64,000 nucleotides of DNA. Origin: Methylorubrum rhodesianum. GTDB lineage: Bacteria > Pseudomonadota > Alphaproteobacteria > Rhizobiales > Beijerinckiaceae. The position numbers were made by a program, and so were the translations under genes. Position 1 is the stretch's first letter; each line of letters opens with the position of its first letter. The notes under the pieces are model-generated. The model saw nothing but the letters and a program-made list of their open reading frames with translations. It was not told the DNA's origin and did not search any database. The stretch lies in NCBI RefSeq assembly GCF_014199985.1, contig NZ_JACHOS010000017.1:62001-126000 (forward strand). The letters are read 5' to 3'. Below, in pieces: positions 1-8,853 of this stretch.

Positions 1-372
1 AGCGCCCGCGCCGCGCTGATCGCCCGCGCCTTCGCCGAGTTGATGCGCTTTGCCCGCGCCTATGGCGGCCGGGCGGAGACGTTGATGGGCCTGTCGGGCC
101 TGGGCGACCTCGTGCTCACGGCGTCCTCGCCGCAATCGCGCAATTTCGCCTTCGGCGAGCGCCTGGGGAAGGGCGCGTCGCCCGAGGAGGCCGCAGGCGG
201 CAAGCTCGTGGAAGGCGCCTTCACCGCGCAGGCACTGGTCGGGCTCGCCCGGACGCGGGAGATCGAGATGCCCGTGGCCGAGGCGGTGGCCGCGGTGGTG
301 GCCGGCGCGCTCACGGTCGATGCGGCGATGGCCCGCCTGTTGTCGCGGCCGCTCAAGGCGGAGACGGCGTGA
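1..372 (+). CDS. gpsA: Glycerol-3-phosphate dehydrogenase [NAD(P)+], C-terminal part
   Basis: This is the last ~123 codons of a gene entering from the left edge, open from base 1 and ending in TGA. The enzyme reduces dihydroxyacetone phosphate to sn-glycerol 3-phosphate in the cytoplasm for phospholipid synthesis. The family's C-terminal helical domain is recognisable: the GLSGLGDLVLT segment, then RN-F--G--LGKG and the VEG--TA motif that contacts substrate. The N-terminal Rossmann domain is outside the window. No frameshift is visible. The family assignment rests on these conserved motifs in order. Confidence 0.93.
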   Translation, partial: SARAALIARAFAELMRFARAYGGRAETLMGLSGLGDLVLTASSPQSRNFAFGERLGKGASPEEAAGGKLVEGAFTAQALVGLARTREIEMPVAEAVAAVVAGALTVDAAMARLLSRPLKAETA

Positions 373-490
373 GCGGCCGCTCACGCCCGGCGATCTGACG
401 GCCGGCCGAGGGCGGAGCGGTGTGCGCCCTTCAAGCGCGGCCGGATTTTCGATAAGCGAGGGCGCCTTTCCGACGGAGCCGTCCTGCGCC

Positions 491-913
491 ATGGCCTATT
501 GGCTGTTCAAGTCCGAACCCTCGACCTGGTCATGGGATCAGCAAGTCGAAGCGGGGGAGGGGGGGACCTTCTGGAACGGCGTGCGCAACCACCTCGCCAA
601 GAAGCAGATGCAGGCGATGCAGGTCGGCGAGCGCGGCTTCTTCTATCATTCCAACGAGGGCAAGGCCGTCGTTGGCATCGTCGAGGTCATCAGGCCCTAT
701 TATCCGGACCACACCGACGAGAGCGGACGCTTCGGCATGGTGGATGTGAGGGCCGTGGCGCCGATGCCGCGCCCGGTGACCCTCGACGCCATCAAGGCGG
801 AGGCCGCGCTCAAGGATATGGCCCTCGTCACCAATTCGCGTCTCTCGGTCCAGCCGGTGACGGAGGCGGAATGGGCCGCGGTGTGCGCCATGGGCGGCTT
901 CGACGCCCGCTGA
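491..913 (+). CDS. EVE domain-containing protein
   Basis: A 140-residue protein that is a single EVE domain (PUA-like fold). It starts MAYWLFKSEPSTWSW, has WNGVRNHLAKK at residues ~29-39 and YHSNEGKAVVGI at ~54-65, all typical of the family that includes human THYN1. EVE domains bind modified bases in nucleic acid; the substrate here is unknown. The reading frame extends upstream, but the family normally begins at this MAYW methionine, so I start at 491. It lies 118 bp after gpsA on the same strand; in many alphaproteobacteria the two genes are neighbours. Confidence 0.9.
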   Translation: MAYWLFKSEPSTWSWDQQVEAGEGGTFWNGVRNHLAKKQMQAMQVGERGFFYHSNEGKAVVGIVEVIRPYYPDHTDESGRFGMVDVRAVAPMPRPVTLDAIKAEAALKDMALVTNSRLSVQPVTEAEWAAVCAMGGFDAR

Positions 914-956
914 TCGGCGGTCCGCGCAGAGACGGTGCAAAGAGCCGGCCGGCTCG

Positions 957-2147
957 TCAGCGGGTGAGCGCGCCGGACATCGGTTCACGGTTGCGCCGTC
1001 GCGCGCTCACTGCGCTGATGGCGCGGGCGAGGCCCACGCGCAGAGGCGGCTCGATCCGTCGCGACACCAGGACGGATGCGGCGACGGCCAACAGGATGCC
1101 GCCCGCGAGGCTCGCGGCCGGCGGCAGGCCGTTGGCGGCCAGGAACCGCATCGTCAGGGCGCCGACGAAGGTGTGCAGCAGGTAGAGCGGATAGGTCGCG
1201 AGGCCGAGATCGCGGAAACGCCGCCCGAGGCCGGGAAGGGCCTCGCTCAGCGCGGCGTTCACGCGGATCGACAGGCAGAACAGGAGCAGGAAGACGGCGT
1301 AGAGGAGCCACGGCATCGCGGGGCTCCGGTCGAGGTCGAGCGAGGCGCCGACGAAGCCGGCATCGTAGCGGATCTGCAGGAAGGCTCCCGTCAGGCACAC
1401 GGCGAGGCCGGTCAGGCGGGATCCGGTTAGACCCTGCCGCACCGCGCCCCACAGCAGGACGCCGAGGGCGAAGTGGCAGCCATGGGTGAGAAGGAGGAGC
1501 TTGGCGATCCGTGTGCTGATGATCCGGTCGAGATCCGGCCAGACCGGTGCCGCCGCCAGCAGCCATGCCGTCGCGCTGACGACGCCGACCGCCAGGATCA
1601 CCGGTTCCAGCCGTTCGAACCGGTTCAGGCACAGCAGGAGATAGACCAGCCCGTAGAACACGATCTCGATCCCGAGCGTCCAGTAGACGCCGTCGATCCA
1701 GCGCGGAGCCGGGAACAGGATGAGGGTACGGACGTAGCGCTCGAACAGAACCCAGACCGTCTCGGGGAAGAACAGCAGCGCGAGGCCGAAGGAGACGGTG
1801 GCGCAGAACCAGACGCCCGGCATCAGGCGCAGGATGCGCCCGGCGAGGAAGCGCGACGCGCTCGCCTGCGAGGCGGAGTAGGCGATGACGTAGCCCGAGA
1901 TCACGAAGAACATCTGCACGCCGACCCATCCCTCCGAGCTGACGGGCAGCAGGGCCGGAAACGGGATCGGCGATCCGAGCAGGGTGGCCGCCTCGCTCGA
2001 CGGGACCATCCAGGCGGTGCAGGCGAGGTGATACAGCATGACGAGGCAGGCCGCGCCGAAGCGCAGCAGGTCGAGGCCGATCAGGGGACGCGGCGCGTGC
2101 GAGCGCAGGGCCGCCGATGGTTCGATCCCGGTCGAGACGGATGCCAT
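957..2147 (-). CDS. Acyltransferase 3 family membrane protein (OafA/YrhL type)
   Basis: A 396-residue integral membrane protein with about ten hydrophobic segments. The family signature is near the N-terminus: RPLIGLDLLRFGAACLVMLYHL, containing the R-hD-LR/H motif, then GWVGVQMFFVISGYVIAYS. Members O-acylate sugars of lipopolysaccharide, exopolysaccharide or small molecules, using a cytoplasmic acyl donor. I chose the methionine of MASVSTGIEP at 2147; a further in-frame start 75 bp upstream adds an unconserved basic tail. No glycan genes flank it, so the acceptor cannot be inferred. It is convergent with the EVE gene. Confidence 0.85.
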   Translation of the reverse strand: MASVSTGIEPSAALRSHAPRPLIGLDLLRFGAACLVMLYHLACTAWMVPSSEAATLLGSPIPFPALLPVSSEGWVGVQMFFVISGYVIAYSASQASASRFLAGRILRLMPGVWFCATVSFGLALLFFPETVWVLFERYVRTLILFPAPRWIDGVYWTLGIEIVFYGLVYLLLCLNRFERLEPVILAVGVVSATAWLLAAAPVWPDLDRIISTRIAKLLLLTHGCHFALGVLLWGAVRQGLTGSRLTGLAVCLTGAFLQIRYDAGFVGASLDLDRSPAMPWLLYAVFLLLFCLSIRVNAALSEALPGLGRRFRDLGLATYPLYLLHTFVGALTMRFLAANGLPPAASLAGGILLAVAASVLVSRRIEPPLRVGLARAISAVSARRRNREPMSGALTR

Positions 2148-2508
2148 GCCTGTTTTCCCATCGCAGGGACGCTGCCGTGCTGTCGCTCGGCGTTGCGGCG
2201 CGCGTAACTTGTCTTCCGGCAAATCCCTCTTCGGGACAACGGGATTAGAATACCGAGATCTGCCTTTTTCTGCTCTTTCATCGGCCTTGACACTGACAAT
2301 GCGGCTCTAGTTCCCGGGGCACGGTAAAGTGCGGTCGATCCATCGAGTCGGGTCGGCGACGCTCGGCTCCCGCACGCCCGGCGGTGTGAGCGGCGGCTGC
2401 CCGTCATCCTTCCGGCAGCCCGTCCCTGGGCTGTCCGGATCCGGACGGCGGGCCGAACCGGTGCGACGGCGCTTCACGGACATGACCCGAACAGGATGGG
2501 AGACACCG
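2148..2508. other. Intergenic region between divergent genes
   Basis: This 361-bp stretch separates the divergent acyltransferase and ParB-like genes. It contains a moderately AT-rich centre (~2240-2310) that probably holds both promoters. A TTGACA is present at 2287-2292, but no convincing -10 box lies at the right spacing. I see no RNA gene or repeat in it. Confidence 0.4.
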
Positions 2509-3126
2509 ATGGCGCCGCGCGAACCCCTGCTCATCTCCGTGCCGATCGCGGAATTGCGCCCGACGCAGATCACGGTCGGCTACCGCGAGGTGGAGGAGAA
2601 GCGCCGACGCTGGCGGGAGCACGATTCCGAGAAGAAGGCGGCCTTCCTCGGCTCGCACATGATCCCGGTGCTGCTCGGGCCGAAGAAGAAGCACTACGTG
2701 ATCGACCATCACCACCTCGCCCGCGCTCTGCAGGAGGAGGGGGAGGAAAGCGTGCTGGTGACCGTCGTCGCCGACCTGCACCGGCTCGACAAGGATGCCT
2801 TCTGGACGGTGGCCGACCACAAGGCCTGGGTCCATCCCTACGACGTCACCGGCGTGAGGGTCGGCTTCGACGACATTCCGAAGGCGATCGCGGATCTCGC
2901 CGACGACCCGTTCCGCAGCCTCGCGGGCGAACTTCGCCGGGCCGGCGGTTTCGCCAAGGACACGACGCCCTTCAGCGAATTCCTCTGGGCCGACTACCTC
3001 CGGCGCAACCTGAAGCGGAAGGCGGTCGAGCGCGATTTCACCAAGGCCGTCGAGAGCGCGCTGCGCCTCGCGAAGGCGCCGGAGGCCGGTTACCTGCCGG
3101 GCTGGTGCGGGCCGCTCGACGGCTGA
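2509..3126 (+). CDS. ParB-like putative nuclease family protein (ParBc_2)
   Basis: A 205-residue protein resembling the ParB-like family PF08857 rather than true chromosome-partitioning ParB. It shows the N-terminal substrate segment (ELRPTQITVGYREVEEKRRRW), a central YVIDHHHLARAL motif at residues ~66-77 that corresponds to the ParB/sulfiredoxin-fold HhR motif, and a C-terminal FLWADYLRR segment. There is no HTH of the ParB kind. The biochemical role of these stand-alone proteins is not established. The start at 2509 has GGATGGGAG about six bases upstream. Its last 36 bp overlap the convergent dsbB-like gene. Confidence 0.8.
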   Translation: MAPREPLLISVPIAELRPTQITVGYREVEEKRRRWREHDSEKKAAFLGSHMIPVLLGPKKKHYVIDHHHLARALQEEGEESVLVTVVADLHRLDKDAFWTVADHKAWVHPYDVTGVRVGFDDIPKAIADLADDPFRSLAGELRRAGGFAKDTTPFSEFLWADYLRRNLKRKAVERDFTKAVESALRLAKAPEAGYLPGWCGPLDG

Positions 3127-3605
3127 GCCAGACCTGCGGCCGCCGCGGCGAAGAGGCCGAGGGCGGCCGCGATCACGGCGTTCCACCCGGCGAGCGAGAG
3201 GCCGAGGAAGCGCCACGCGGCGGCGGTGCAATCGACCGGCCGCACGGTTTCCAGGTTCTTCAGGAAGTCGGCCACGTCCGCCGGGCCGGCGCCGGACCCG
3301 CCGCCGCAATCGTTCGGGCCCGGCCAGAACCCCCATTCCGCCCCCGCGTGGTACACGCCGAGACCGGCCCCGTAGATCAGGATCAGGGCCACGAGGCCGA
3401 GGAGGAAGCGGGCGGGCCGCGGCGGGAGCAGGGCGGCGGCCAGCGCAAGCGGCGCGGCGAGGTAGTAGGGCACCCGCTCCGTCAGGCAGAGCTTGCACGG
3501 CACGTAGCCGAGGCCGTGCTCGAACACGAGGGCGCCGCCGACGGTGAGGGCGGCCCCGAGCGCCACGGCAAGCGCGGCGCTCCGCAGGGTGAGAAGGCGG
3601 GTCAC
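3090..3605 (-). CDS. dsbB: Disulfide bond formation protein B (DsbB) family
   Basis: A 171-residue inner-membrane protein with four predicted transmembrane helices. DsbB passes electrons from the periplasmic oxidase DsbA to quinone, regenerating disulfide-forming capacity. The first redox pair is PCKLC (C37, C40) after the first helix; the second pair is C100 (PNDCGG) and C126 (PVDC) in the larger periplasmic loop, as expected. The probable start is GTG at 3605, which overlaps the stop of the upstream dedA-family gene (GTGA), so the two are translationally coupled. The 3' end overlaps the convergent ParB-like gene by 36 bp. Confidence 0.85.
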   Translation of the reverse strand: MTRLLTLRSAALAVALGAALTVGGALVFEHGLGYVPCKLCLTERVPYYLAAPLALAAALLPPRPARFLLGLVALILIYGAGLGVYHAGAEWGFWPGPNDCGGGSGAGPADVADFLKNLETVRPVDCTAAAWRFLGLSLAGWNAVIAAALGLFAAAAAGLAQPSSGPHQPGR

Positions 3606-4183
3606 AGCATCACCTTGAAGGCGACGAAGCCCAGGATCACCACGGCGGCGAACAGACCGGCCACCACGTTGAGGTGCCGGTCGAGCACGGCGCGGATGCC
3701 GATGCCGTAGCGCCCGAGCAGCCAGGCCAGCAGGAAGAAGCGCGCGCCGCGGGTGACGACCGAGAGCAGCGTGAACCAGAACAGCGAGTAGTGGGCGAAG
3801 CCCGAGGTGATGGTGACGAGCTTGTAGGGGATCGGCGTGAGGCCTTTCAGCAGGATCACCCAATGCCCGTAGGTGGCGTAGGACGCCTGGAAGGTCGCCG
3901 CCTTGTCCGCCAGTCCGTAGAGGTTGAACAGCCATTGCCCGACCGAGTCGAACAGCAGCGCGCCGATGGCGTAGCCGAGCAAGCCGCCGAGCACCGAGGC
4001 GGCCGTGGCGATGGTGGCGTAGAGCCAGACCCGGTCCGGCCGGCTCACCGCCATCGGCACCATCATCGCATCCGGCGGGACGGGGAAGAACGAACTCTCG
4101 GCGAAGGCCACCGCCCCGAGCGCCCACGGCGCGGACGGCTTGGCGGCGAGCGCGAGTATCCACTCGTAGAGCCGGCGGAGCAT
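3602..4183 (-). CDS. DedA/YqaA family membrane protein
   Basis: A 193-residue membrane protein of the DedA/VTT (SNARE-associated) superfamily, closest to the YqaA branch. Visible hallmarks are the re-entrant-loop segment with ESSFFPVPPDAMMVPM at residues ~29-44, a G--LG--GYAIG helix, and KGLTPIPYKLVTITSGFA at ~113-130. DedA proteins are now known to support phospholipid (undecaprenyl phosphate or PE) flipping and membrane homeostasis. It is the first gene of a two-gene unit with dsbB, overlapping it by 4 bp, and it may support membrane functions alongside periplasmic oxidation. Confidence 0.88.
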   Translation of the reverse strand: MLRRLYEWILALAAKPSAPWALGAVAFAESSFFPVPPDAMMVPMAVSRPDRVWLYATIATAASVLGGLLGYAIGALLFDSVGQWLFNLYGLADKAATFQASYATYGHWVILLKGLTPIPYKLVTITSGFAHYSLFWFTLLSVVTRGARFFLLAWLLGRYGIGIRAVLDRHLNVVAGLFAAVVILGFVAFKVML

Positions 4184-4404
4184 GGGGCCTCGTTGCGGTC
4201 CGGGAAGCGGTGCCCTTTCAGCACAGATGCGGCTCCGAGGCGAGGGTCGAGGAGTGCGGCCGGCCGAACTCCCCGCGGCCGGGCCCGTCGCGATCTCGTG
4301 TGCCGACTTGCGGCACCCCTCCGCTGGTCCTCCGGCCGCGGCCGCACATATCGCCGGTGCCGGGGCGGGGAGCGCCGCGGATCGCTTGCAACCGGGTCTC
4401 GTCG

Positions 4405-5627
4405 ATGCCGCGCCGCGTCTTGATCACAGGGGCCAGTGTGGCCGGTAACACCGCCGCGTTCTGGCTCGGCCGTGCGGGGTTCGACGTCACCGTGGTTGAG
4501 CGCGCGCCCGGATTTCGCGATGGCGGCCAGAACGTCGACCTGCGCGGGGTCGGGCGCGAGGTGCTGCGGCGGATGGGACTGGAGCAGGCGGCGCTGGAGC
4601 GCGGGACCGGCGAGGAGGGGACCACATGGGTCGACGGCGGCGGCCGGGTCGTCGCCCGCTTCGCCGCCGCGGATATCGACGGTGACGGACCGACCGCCGA
4701 GATGGAGATCCTGCGCGGCGATCTGGCCCGTCTGCTCTTCGAGGCCGCCCGGGGGCATGCCGCCTTCCGCTTCGGCGACCGCGTGGAACGCGTCGATGAG
4801 GACGAGGGGGAGTGACCGTCGGCTTCGCCGGAGGAGGATCCGAGCGCTACGACGCGGTGATCGTCGCCGAGGGCGTTGGGTCATCGACCCGCGAGCGCGT
4901 CTTCCCCGGCGAGAACACCCCGCGCTGGATGGATCTGACCATCGCCTATCTCACGATTCCCCGAACCGCCGACGACGACAGGATGTGGCGCTGGTACAAC
5001 GCCACGCAAGGCCGGGGCGTCTCGCTGCGTCCCGACCGGCACGGCACGACGCGGGCGATGCTGATGATCCAGCAGCCGCCGGGCGGCGAGCAGGACTGGT
5101 CGCCCGACCGGCAGCGGGCCTTTCTGCGCGCGCGGTTCGCGGATGCGGGCTGGGAGGCGCCGCGCGTGCTCGCCGCCCTGGACAAGACGGACGACTTCTA
5201 CTTCGACGTTCTGCGACAGGTGCGGATGAAGGTGTGGTCGAAGGGGCGCGTCGTTCTGACGGGCGATGCCGCGTGGTGCGCCACCCCGCTGGCGGGGGTC
5301 GGCACGACCCTGGCGATCACCGGTGCCTACGTGCTGGCCGGCGAGATGGTGCGCAACGGCGACGTCGTCAGCGCCTTCGCCGCCTACGAGCGGGCCATGC
5401 GCGCGATGGTGGACAAGGCTCAGGGCGTGCCGAAGATCGCGCCGCGGGTGATGAACCCGCACAGCCGGCTCGGCATCCGCCTCCTGCACGCCGTGCTGCG
5501 CGCGGCGAGCCATCCGGGCCTGCGCAACCTCGCCGTCAAGGCCTTCGCCCGACCGCCCGTCCAGCCCGACCTGTCACCCTACCGGGCCCTGGAAGCCGGC
5601 CGCCTGCCGGAAAAACTGTCCGGCTGA
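4405..5627 (+). pseudogene. FAD-dependent monooxygenase interrupted by a one-base frameshift
   Basis: Two reading frames together encode one FAD-dependent aromatic-ring/TetX-like monooxygenase. Frame one (4405-4815) has the N-terminal Rossmann dinucleotide motif (VLITGASVAGNTAAFWLG) and the ERAPGFRDGGQNVDLRG segment. Frame two (4812-5627) begins DAVIVAEGVGSSTR and carries the second FAD motif GDAAWCATPLAGVGTTLAI. They join at the G5 run 4806-4810: one extra G restores a single ~407-residue frame. The downstream frame has a GTG that overlaps the TGA (GTGA), so coupled translation of two halves is possible. It could be a real pseudogene, a phase-variable tract or a sequencing error. Tract length in raw reads would decide. 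Confidence 0.8.
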
Positions 5628-5777
5628 AGGGCGCCGGCCGGCCCGTCACGCCCCACGTCAGGGCGCCGGGCGCGTGCGCGGCCCCCGGTCATCTGCGAAC
5701 CGTTCGCAGCCGGCTCGGCTCGGGAAAAAATTCGCTCTGGCCCGTCGCCCCGGCTTGTGCCAAGAGGCGGGAGCGTC

Positions 5778-5862
5778 GCGGGTATGGCGGAATTGGTAGA
5801 CGCGGGCGACTCAAAATCGCCAGCCGAAAGGCGTGGGGGTTCGATTCCCTCTACCCGCACCA
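5778..5862 (+). tRNA. tRNA-Leu (anticodon CAA)
   Basis: An 85-nt type-II tRNA. The acceptor stem pairs GCGGGTA (5778-5784) with TACCCGC (5852-5858), followed by discriminator A and an encoded CCA. The D-loop reads AATTGGTAGACG. The anticodon stem GGCGA/TCGCC encloses CTCAAAA with anticodon CAA at 5812-5814, reading UUG. The extra arm CAGCCGAAAGGCGTG and T-arm GGGGGTTCGATTCCC are as expected for leucine tRNAs. It stands alone, on the opposite strand to the downstream AraC-type gene. Confidence 0.97.
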
Positions 5863-5885
5863 GGCATCCCCCATTTCGAGATCGA

Positions 5886-6797
5886 TCACGGCAGCGTCGG
5901 CTCGGCGGTGAGGCGCGCGCGGATCGCGGCGCCGTCCCGCCCGGGCGGCGCGCCGAACAGGCGGCGATAGTCGCGGCTGAACTGCGACGGGCTCTCGTAG
6001 CCGATGGCGTAGCCCACGCCCGCCACGTCTCCGGCGGCGAGCAACAGGCGCCGTGCCTCGTGGAGCCGGACCTGCTTCTGGAACTGAACCGGCGTCATCG
6101 TCGTCACGGCCTTGAAATGGCGATGGAAGCTCGCGGGGCTCATATGCGCGAGCGCCGCCAGATCGGCCACGCGCAGGGGTTCGGCGTAGTGTCCGCGGAT
6201 CCAGGCCGTCGCCCGGCCGATCCGCGCAGCGTGGCTCTCGGGCAGGCCCAGCTGCCGCAGGGCGGGGCCGAGAGGTCCGCCGAGCAGCCGCCAGACGATT
6301 TCGCGCCCGATCAGCGGCGCCAGCACCGGAAGATCGCGGGGGTGATCGAGCAGGGCCAGGAGGCGCGCGAGAGGATCGCACAAGGCGGGGTCGAGCGCGA
6401 CGGTGCGCAGGGGCGCGAAGGGCAGGGCGGGCGCCGGCCCCTCGGTGAGGGTGTCCGCCCGGGTGCTGAGCAGGTCGGCCAGGGCATCGAGATCGATCGC
6501 GAGACTGAGCGCGAGATAGGGCCGGGCCGCGCTCGCCTCGGTGATCCGGGCGGTCACGGCGAGATCGAGGGAGGCGAACAGCGCTTGGCCGGCCGTGTAG
6601 CGGTAGGCGGAGTCGCCCAGCAGCGTCGCCTTGGCGCCCTGCGCCACGACGCAGAAGGAGGGACGGTAGACGGCGCGGATCGGGCCGCTCGGCATCTCGG
6701 CGCGGTTGAGGAGCAGCCCGTCGGCCGGTGTCTCCCGGCCGAAGCGATGCCATTGCCGTTCGATCAGCGCCGCGAGGCCGGGGAGGTCCGTCGTCAT
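5886..6797 (-). CDS. AraC family transcriptional regulator
   Basis: A 303-residue regulator with an N-terminal cupin-like ligand domain of the AraC_N type (residues ~20-180, including AVYRPSFCVVAQGAKATLLGD) and a C-terminal double helix-turn-helix (~205-295). The second HTH shows the family signature GYESPSQFSRDYRRLFGAPP. It is transcribed divergently from an aldo/keto reductase, the usual arrangement for this AraC_N subfamily. A 12-bp direct repeat spaced 21 bp in the shared promoter is its likely operator. It probably activates the reductase in response to an aldehyde or related metabolite; the ligand is unknown. Confidence 0.9.
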   Translation of the reverse strand: MTTDLPGLAALIERQWHRFGRETPADGLLLNRAEMPSGPIRAVYRPSFCVVAQGAKATLLGDSAYRYTAGQALFASLDLAVTARITEASAARPYLALSLAIDLDALADLLSTRADTLTEGPAPALPFAPLRTVALDPALCDPLARLLALLDHPRDLPVLAPLIGREIVWRLLGGPLGPALRQLGLPESHAARIGRATAWIRGHYAEPLRVADLAALAHMSPASFHRHFKAVTTMTPVQFQKQVRLHEARRLLLAAGDVAGVGYAIGYESPSQFSRDYRRLFGAPPGRDGAAIRARLTAEPTLP

Positions 6798-6849
6798 GGC
6801 TCAGGATCCTAGCTTACGCGACGCGCCCGCGCAGGGGCGAAACGTCCTT

Positions 6850-6882
6850 TTTGAGAGGATCAGGCAAGAGTTTGAGAGGATC
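6850..6882. promoter_or_regulatory. Probable AraC-type operator: direct repeat spaced by two helical turns
   Basis: TTTGAGAGGATC occurs at 6850-6861 and is repeated exactly at 6871-6882, so the two copies lie 21 bp apart on the same face of the helix. This is the geometry of AraC/XylS binding sites. It lies 53 bp upstream of the divergent AraC gene start and 65 bp upstream of the aldo/keto reductase start. Confidence 0.75.
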
Positions 6883-6946
6883 GGCCGCGCACGCAGCGCC
6901 GTGAAGGCCGTAACAGGAGCCGTCCCTTCAGATGGAGACTCCCTCC

Positions 6947-7972
6947 ATGCGCATGCGCCCCCTCGGCCAGAGCGGCCTGTTCGTGTCCGAACTCTGCCTC
7001 GGAACCATGACCTTCGGCGGAAGCGAAGGATTCTGGGGCCAGATCGGCCGGCTCGGCCAGGACGAGGCCGATGGTCTCGTGAAGACCGCGCTCGATGCCG
7101 GCATCAATTTCATCGACACCGCCAATGTCTACGCGGGCGGGATGAGCGAGCGCATCCTCGGCCAGGCGCTCAAGAATCTCGGAGTGCCCCGCGACGAGGT
7201 GGTGATCGCCACCAAGGTGTTGGGACCGATGGGCGAGGGGCCCAACGCCCGCGGCGCCTCGCGCGGGCACATCCTCAGCCAGTGCAAGGCGAGCCTCGCC
7301 CGGCTCGGCCTCGACCATATCGACCTCTACCAGATCCACGGCTTCGATCCGGCGACGCCGATCAGCGAGACGCTGGAGGCCCTCGACACCCTCGTGCGCC
7401 ACGGCCATGTCCGCTATCTCGGCCTCTCGAACTGGGCGGCGTGGCAGGTGATAAAGGCGGTGGGTATCGCCGAGATGCGGCGGCTTGCCCCCATCGTCTC
7501 GCTGCAGGCCTACTACACCTTGGTCGGCCGCGATCTCGAGCGCGAGATCGCACCGATGCTGGCCGCGGAGGGGATCGGACTGATGGTCTGGAGCCCGCTC
7601 GCCGGTGGCTATCTCTCGGGCAAGTACGACGGAAAGTCTCCCGGCGAGGCCGCGGCGGACGGGCGGCGCGACACCTTCGATTTCCCGCCGGTCGACCGTG
7701 TCCGAGGTGCCGGCACGCTCGATGCGATGCGGGGGATCGCGGGCGCGGAGGGGTGCAGCGTCGCTCAGGTGGCGCTGGCGTGGCTCCTGAACCGGGATGT
7801 GGTCACCAGCGTCATCGTCGGAGCCAAGCGCGTCGGGCAGCTTCAGGACAATATCGGCGCGACGCGGGTGCAACTCGACGCCGACGACCTCGCGCGGCTC
7901 GATGCGGCGACGCGATTGCCGCCGGAATATCCCGGTTGGATGCTTGAGCGGCAGGGCGCCTACCGGACCTGA
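6947..7972 (+). CDS. Aldo/keto reductase
   Basis: A 341-residue NADPH-dependent aldo/keto reductase with a full (beta/alpha)8 barrel. It starts MRMRPLGQSGLFVSELCLGTMTFGG, and the catalytic tetrad is recognisable: D57 (FIDTAN), Y62 (VYAGG), K90 (IATKV) and H in YQIHGFD. The C-terminal cofactor loop has VIVGAKRVGQLQDNIGA. I start at 6947 because GGAG lies eight bases upstream and the family begins there; ATG 6932 would add five residues. It is probably controlled by the divergent AraC regulator. Substrates of this subgroup are usually aldehydes or ketones, not identifiable here. Confidence 0.93.
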   Translation: MRMRPLGQSGLFVSELCLGTMTFGGSEGFWGQIGRLGQDEADGLVKTALDAGINFIDTANVYAGGMSERILGQALKNLGVPRDEVVIATKVLGPMGEGPNARGASRGHILSQCKASLARLGLDHIDLYQIHGFDPATPISETLEALDTLVRHGHVRYLGLSNWAAWQVIKAVGIAEMRRLAPIVSLQAYYTLVGRDLEREIAPMLAAEGIGLMVWSPLAGGYLSGKYDGKSPGEAAADGRRDTFDFPPVDRVRGAGTLDAMRGIAGAEGCSVAQVALAWLLNRDVVTSVIVGAKRVGQLQDNIGATRVQLDADDLARLDAATRLPPEYPGWMLERQGAYRT

Positions 7973-8665
7973 CTATTCTTGGAGGAAGCGCCGGATCCAG
8001 CCGCCGACGCGGTCGCTGTCGTGCGGCGCTTCCAGTGAGGCCAGAGCCGCCGGCACCAGGGCCGGGTCGGCGGTGCCGGCTCGATGGCCGTCGGTGAGCG
8101 CGCGGGCATAGTCCGGCGCGAATTCAGGATGGCATTGGAAGGAGAGGGCGGGGCGGTCGCTCCAGTTCAGAACGCCGTAGGGCGTGAAGGAGCTGCCCGC
8201 GAGGACGCGTGCGCCGGGCGGCAGGGCAACGACTTGGTCTTGATGGCTCACGGGAACCGCGATCGGCTGCGCATCGTCCATGAAGGTCGCACGCTCGACG
8301 ACGTCGTAACGGTGCAGTCCGAGGCCCCAGCCGCGCTCGGACCGCTCGACCCGCCCGCCGAGGGCCTGGGCCAGGGCCTGATGCCCGAAGCAGAGGCCGA
8401 TCAGTTTCTTCGATGGATCGAGGTCGCGCAGGAAGCCGAGCAGATCCTCGACCCAGGGGATCGGATCGTAGACCGAGGCCGGCGAACCGGTGATGGCGAA
8501 GGCATCGAAGGAGTCCGGCGCCTCCGGCCAGTGGCCTGCCGTCACGTCGAAGCGGGCGAAGCGGTGACCGTCGCCGATCAGCGCCTCCACCATCGCTCCG
8601 TAGGAGGGAAAGCGTCCGCCGAGCCGCTCGGGCGGGTGGCCGGTCTCAAGGATGGCGATGTTCAT
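7973..8665 (-). CDS. Class I glutamine amidotransferase-like protein
   Basis: A 230-residue stand-alone type-1 glutamine amidotransferase fold. The nucleophile elbow is GLCFGHQ (C92) and the catalytic His/Glu are in FQCHPEF (H179, E181), so the triad is intact. The N-terminus MNIAILETGHPPERL matches the subgroup once annotated as GMP synthase-like or YfeJ-like domains. No synthetase partner is adjacent, so the acceptor of any ammonia is unknown; some members are gamma-glutamyl hydrolases. Its stop codon directly abuts that of the convergent aldo/keto reductase, with no intergenic base. Confidence 0.88.
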   Translation of the reverse strand: MNIAILETGHPPERLGGRFPSYGAMVEALIGDGHRFARFDVTAGHWPEAPDSFDAFAITGSPASVYDPIPWVEDLLGFLRDLDPSKKLIGLCFGHQALAQALGGRVERSERGWGLGLHRYDVVERATFMDDAQPIAVPVSHQDQVVALPPGARVLAGSSFTPYGVLNWSDRPALSFQCHPEFAPDYARALTDGHRAGTADPALVPAALASLEAPHDSDRVGGWIRRFLQE

Positions 8666-8853
8666 GGGCCATCTCTACCGCAAGGATGGGGCCGCGAAGA
8701 AGCGCGCCCGTCAGCGCGCCTCGGCGAGGCAGGCGCGCTGTGCCCGGGCCACCTCTACGCGCGCGTTGTGCTCATCCGCCTCTCATCGGCCCTCTCGCCT
8801 CCAATCCGATCGGTTCAGCCCATCGGCGGACGCAGCGGCCGGTGTGAGAGACG

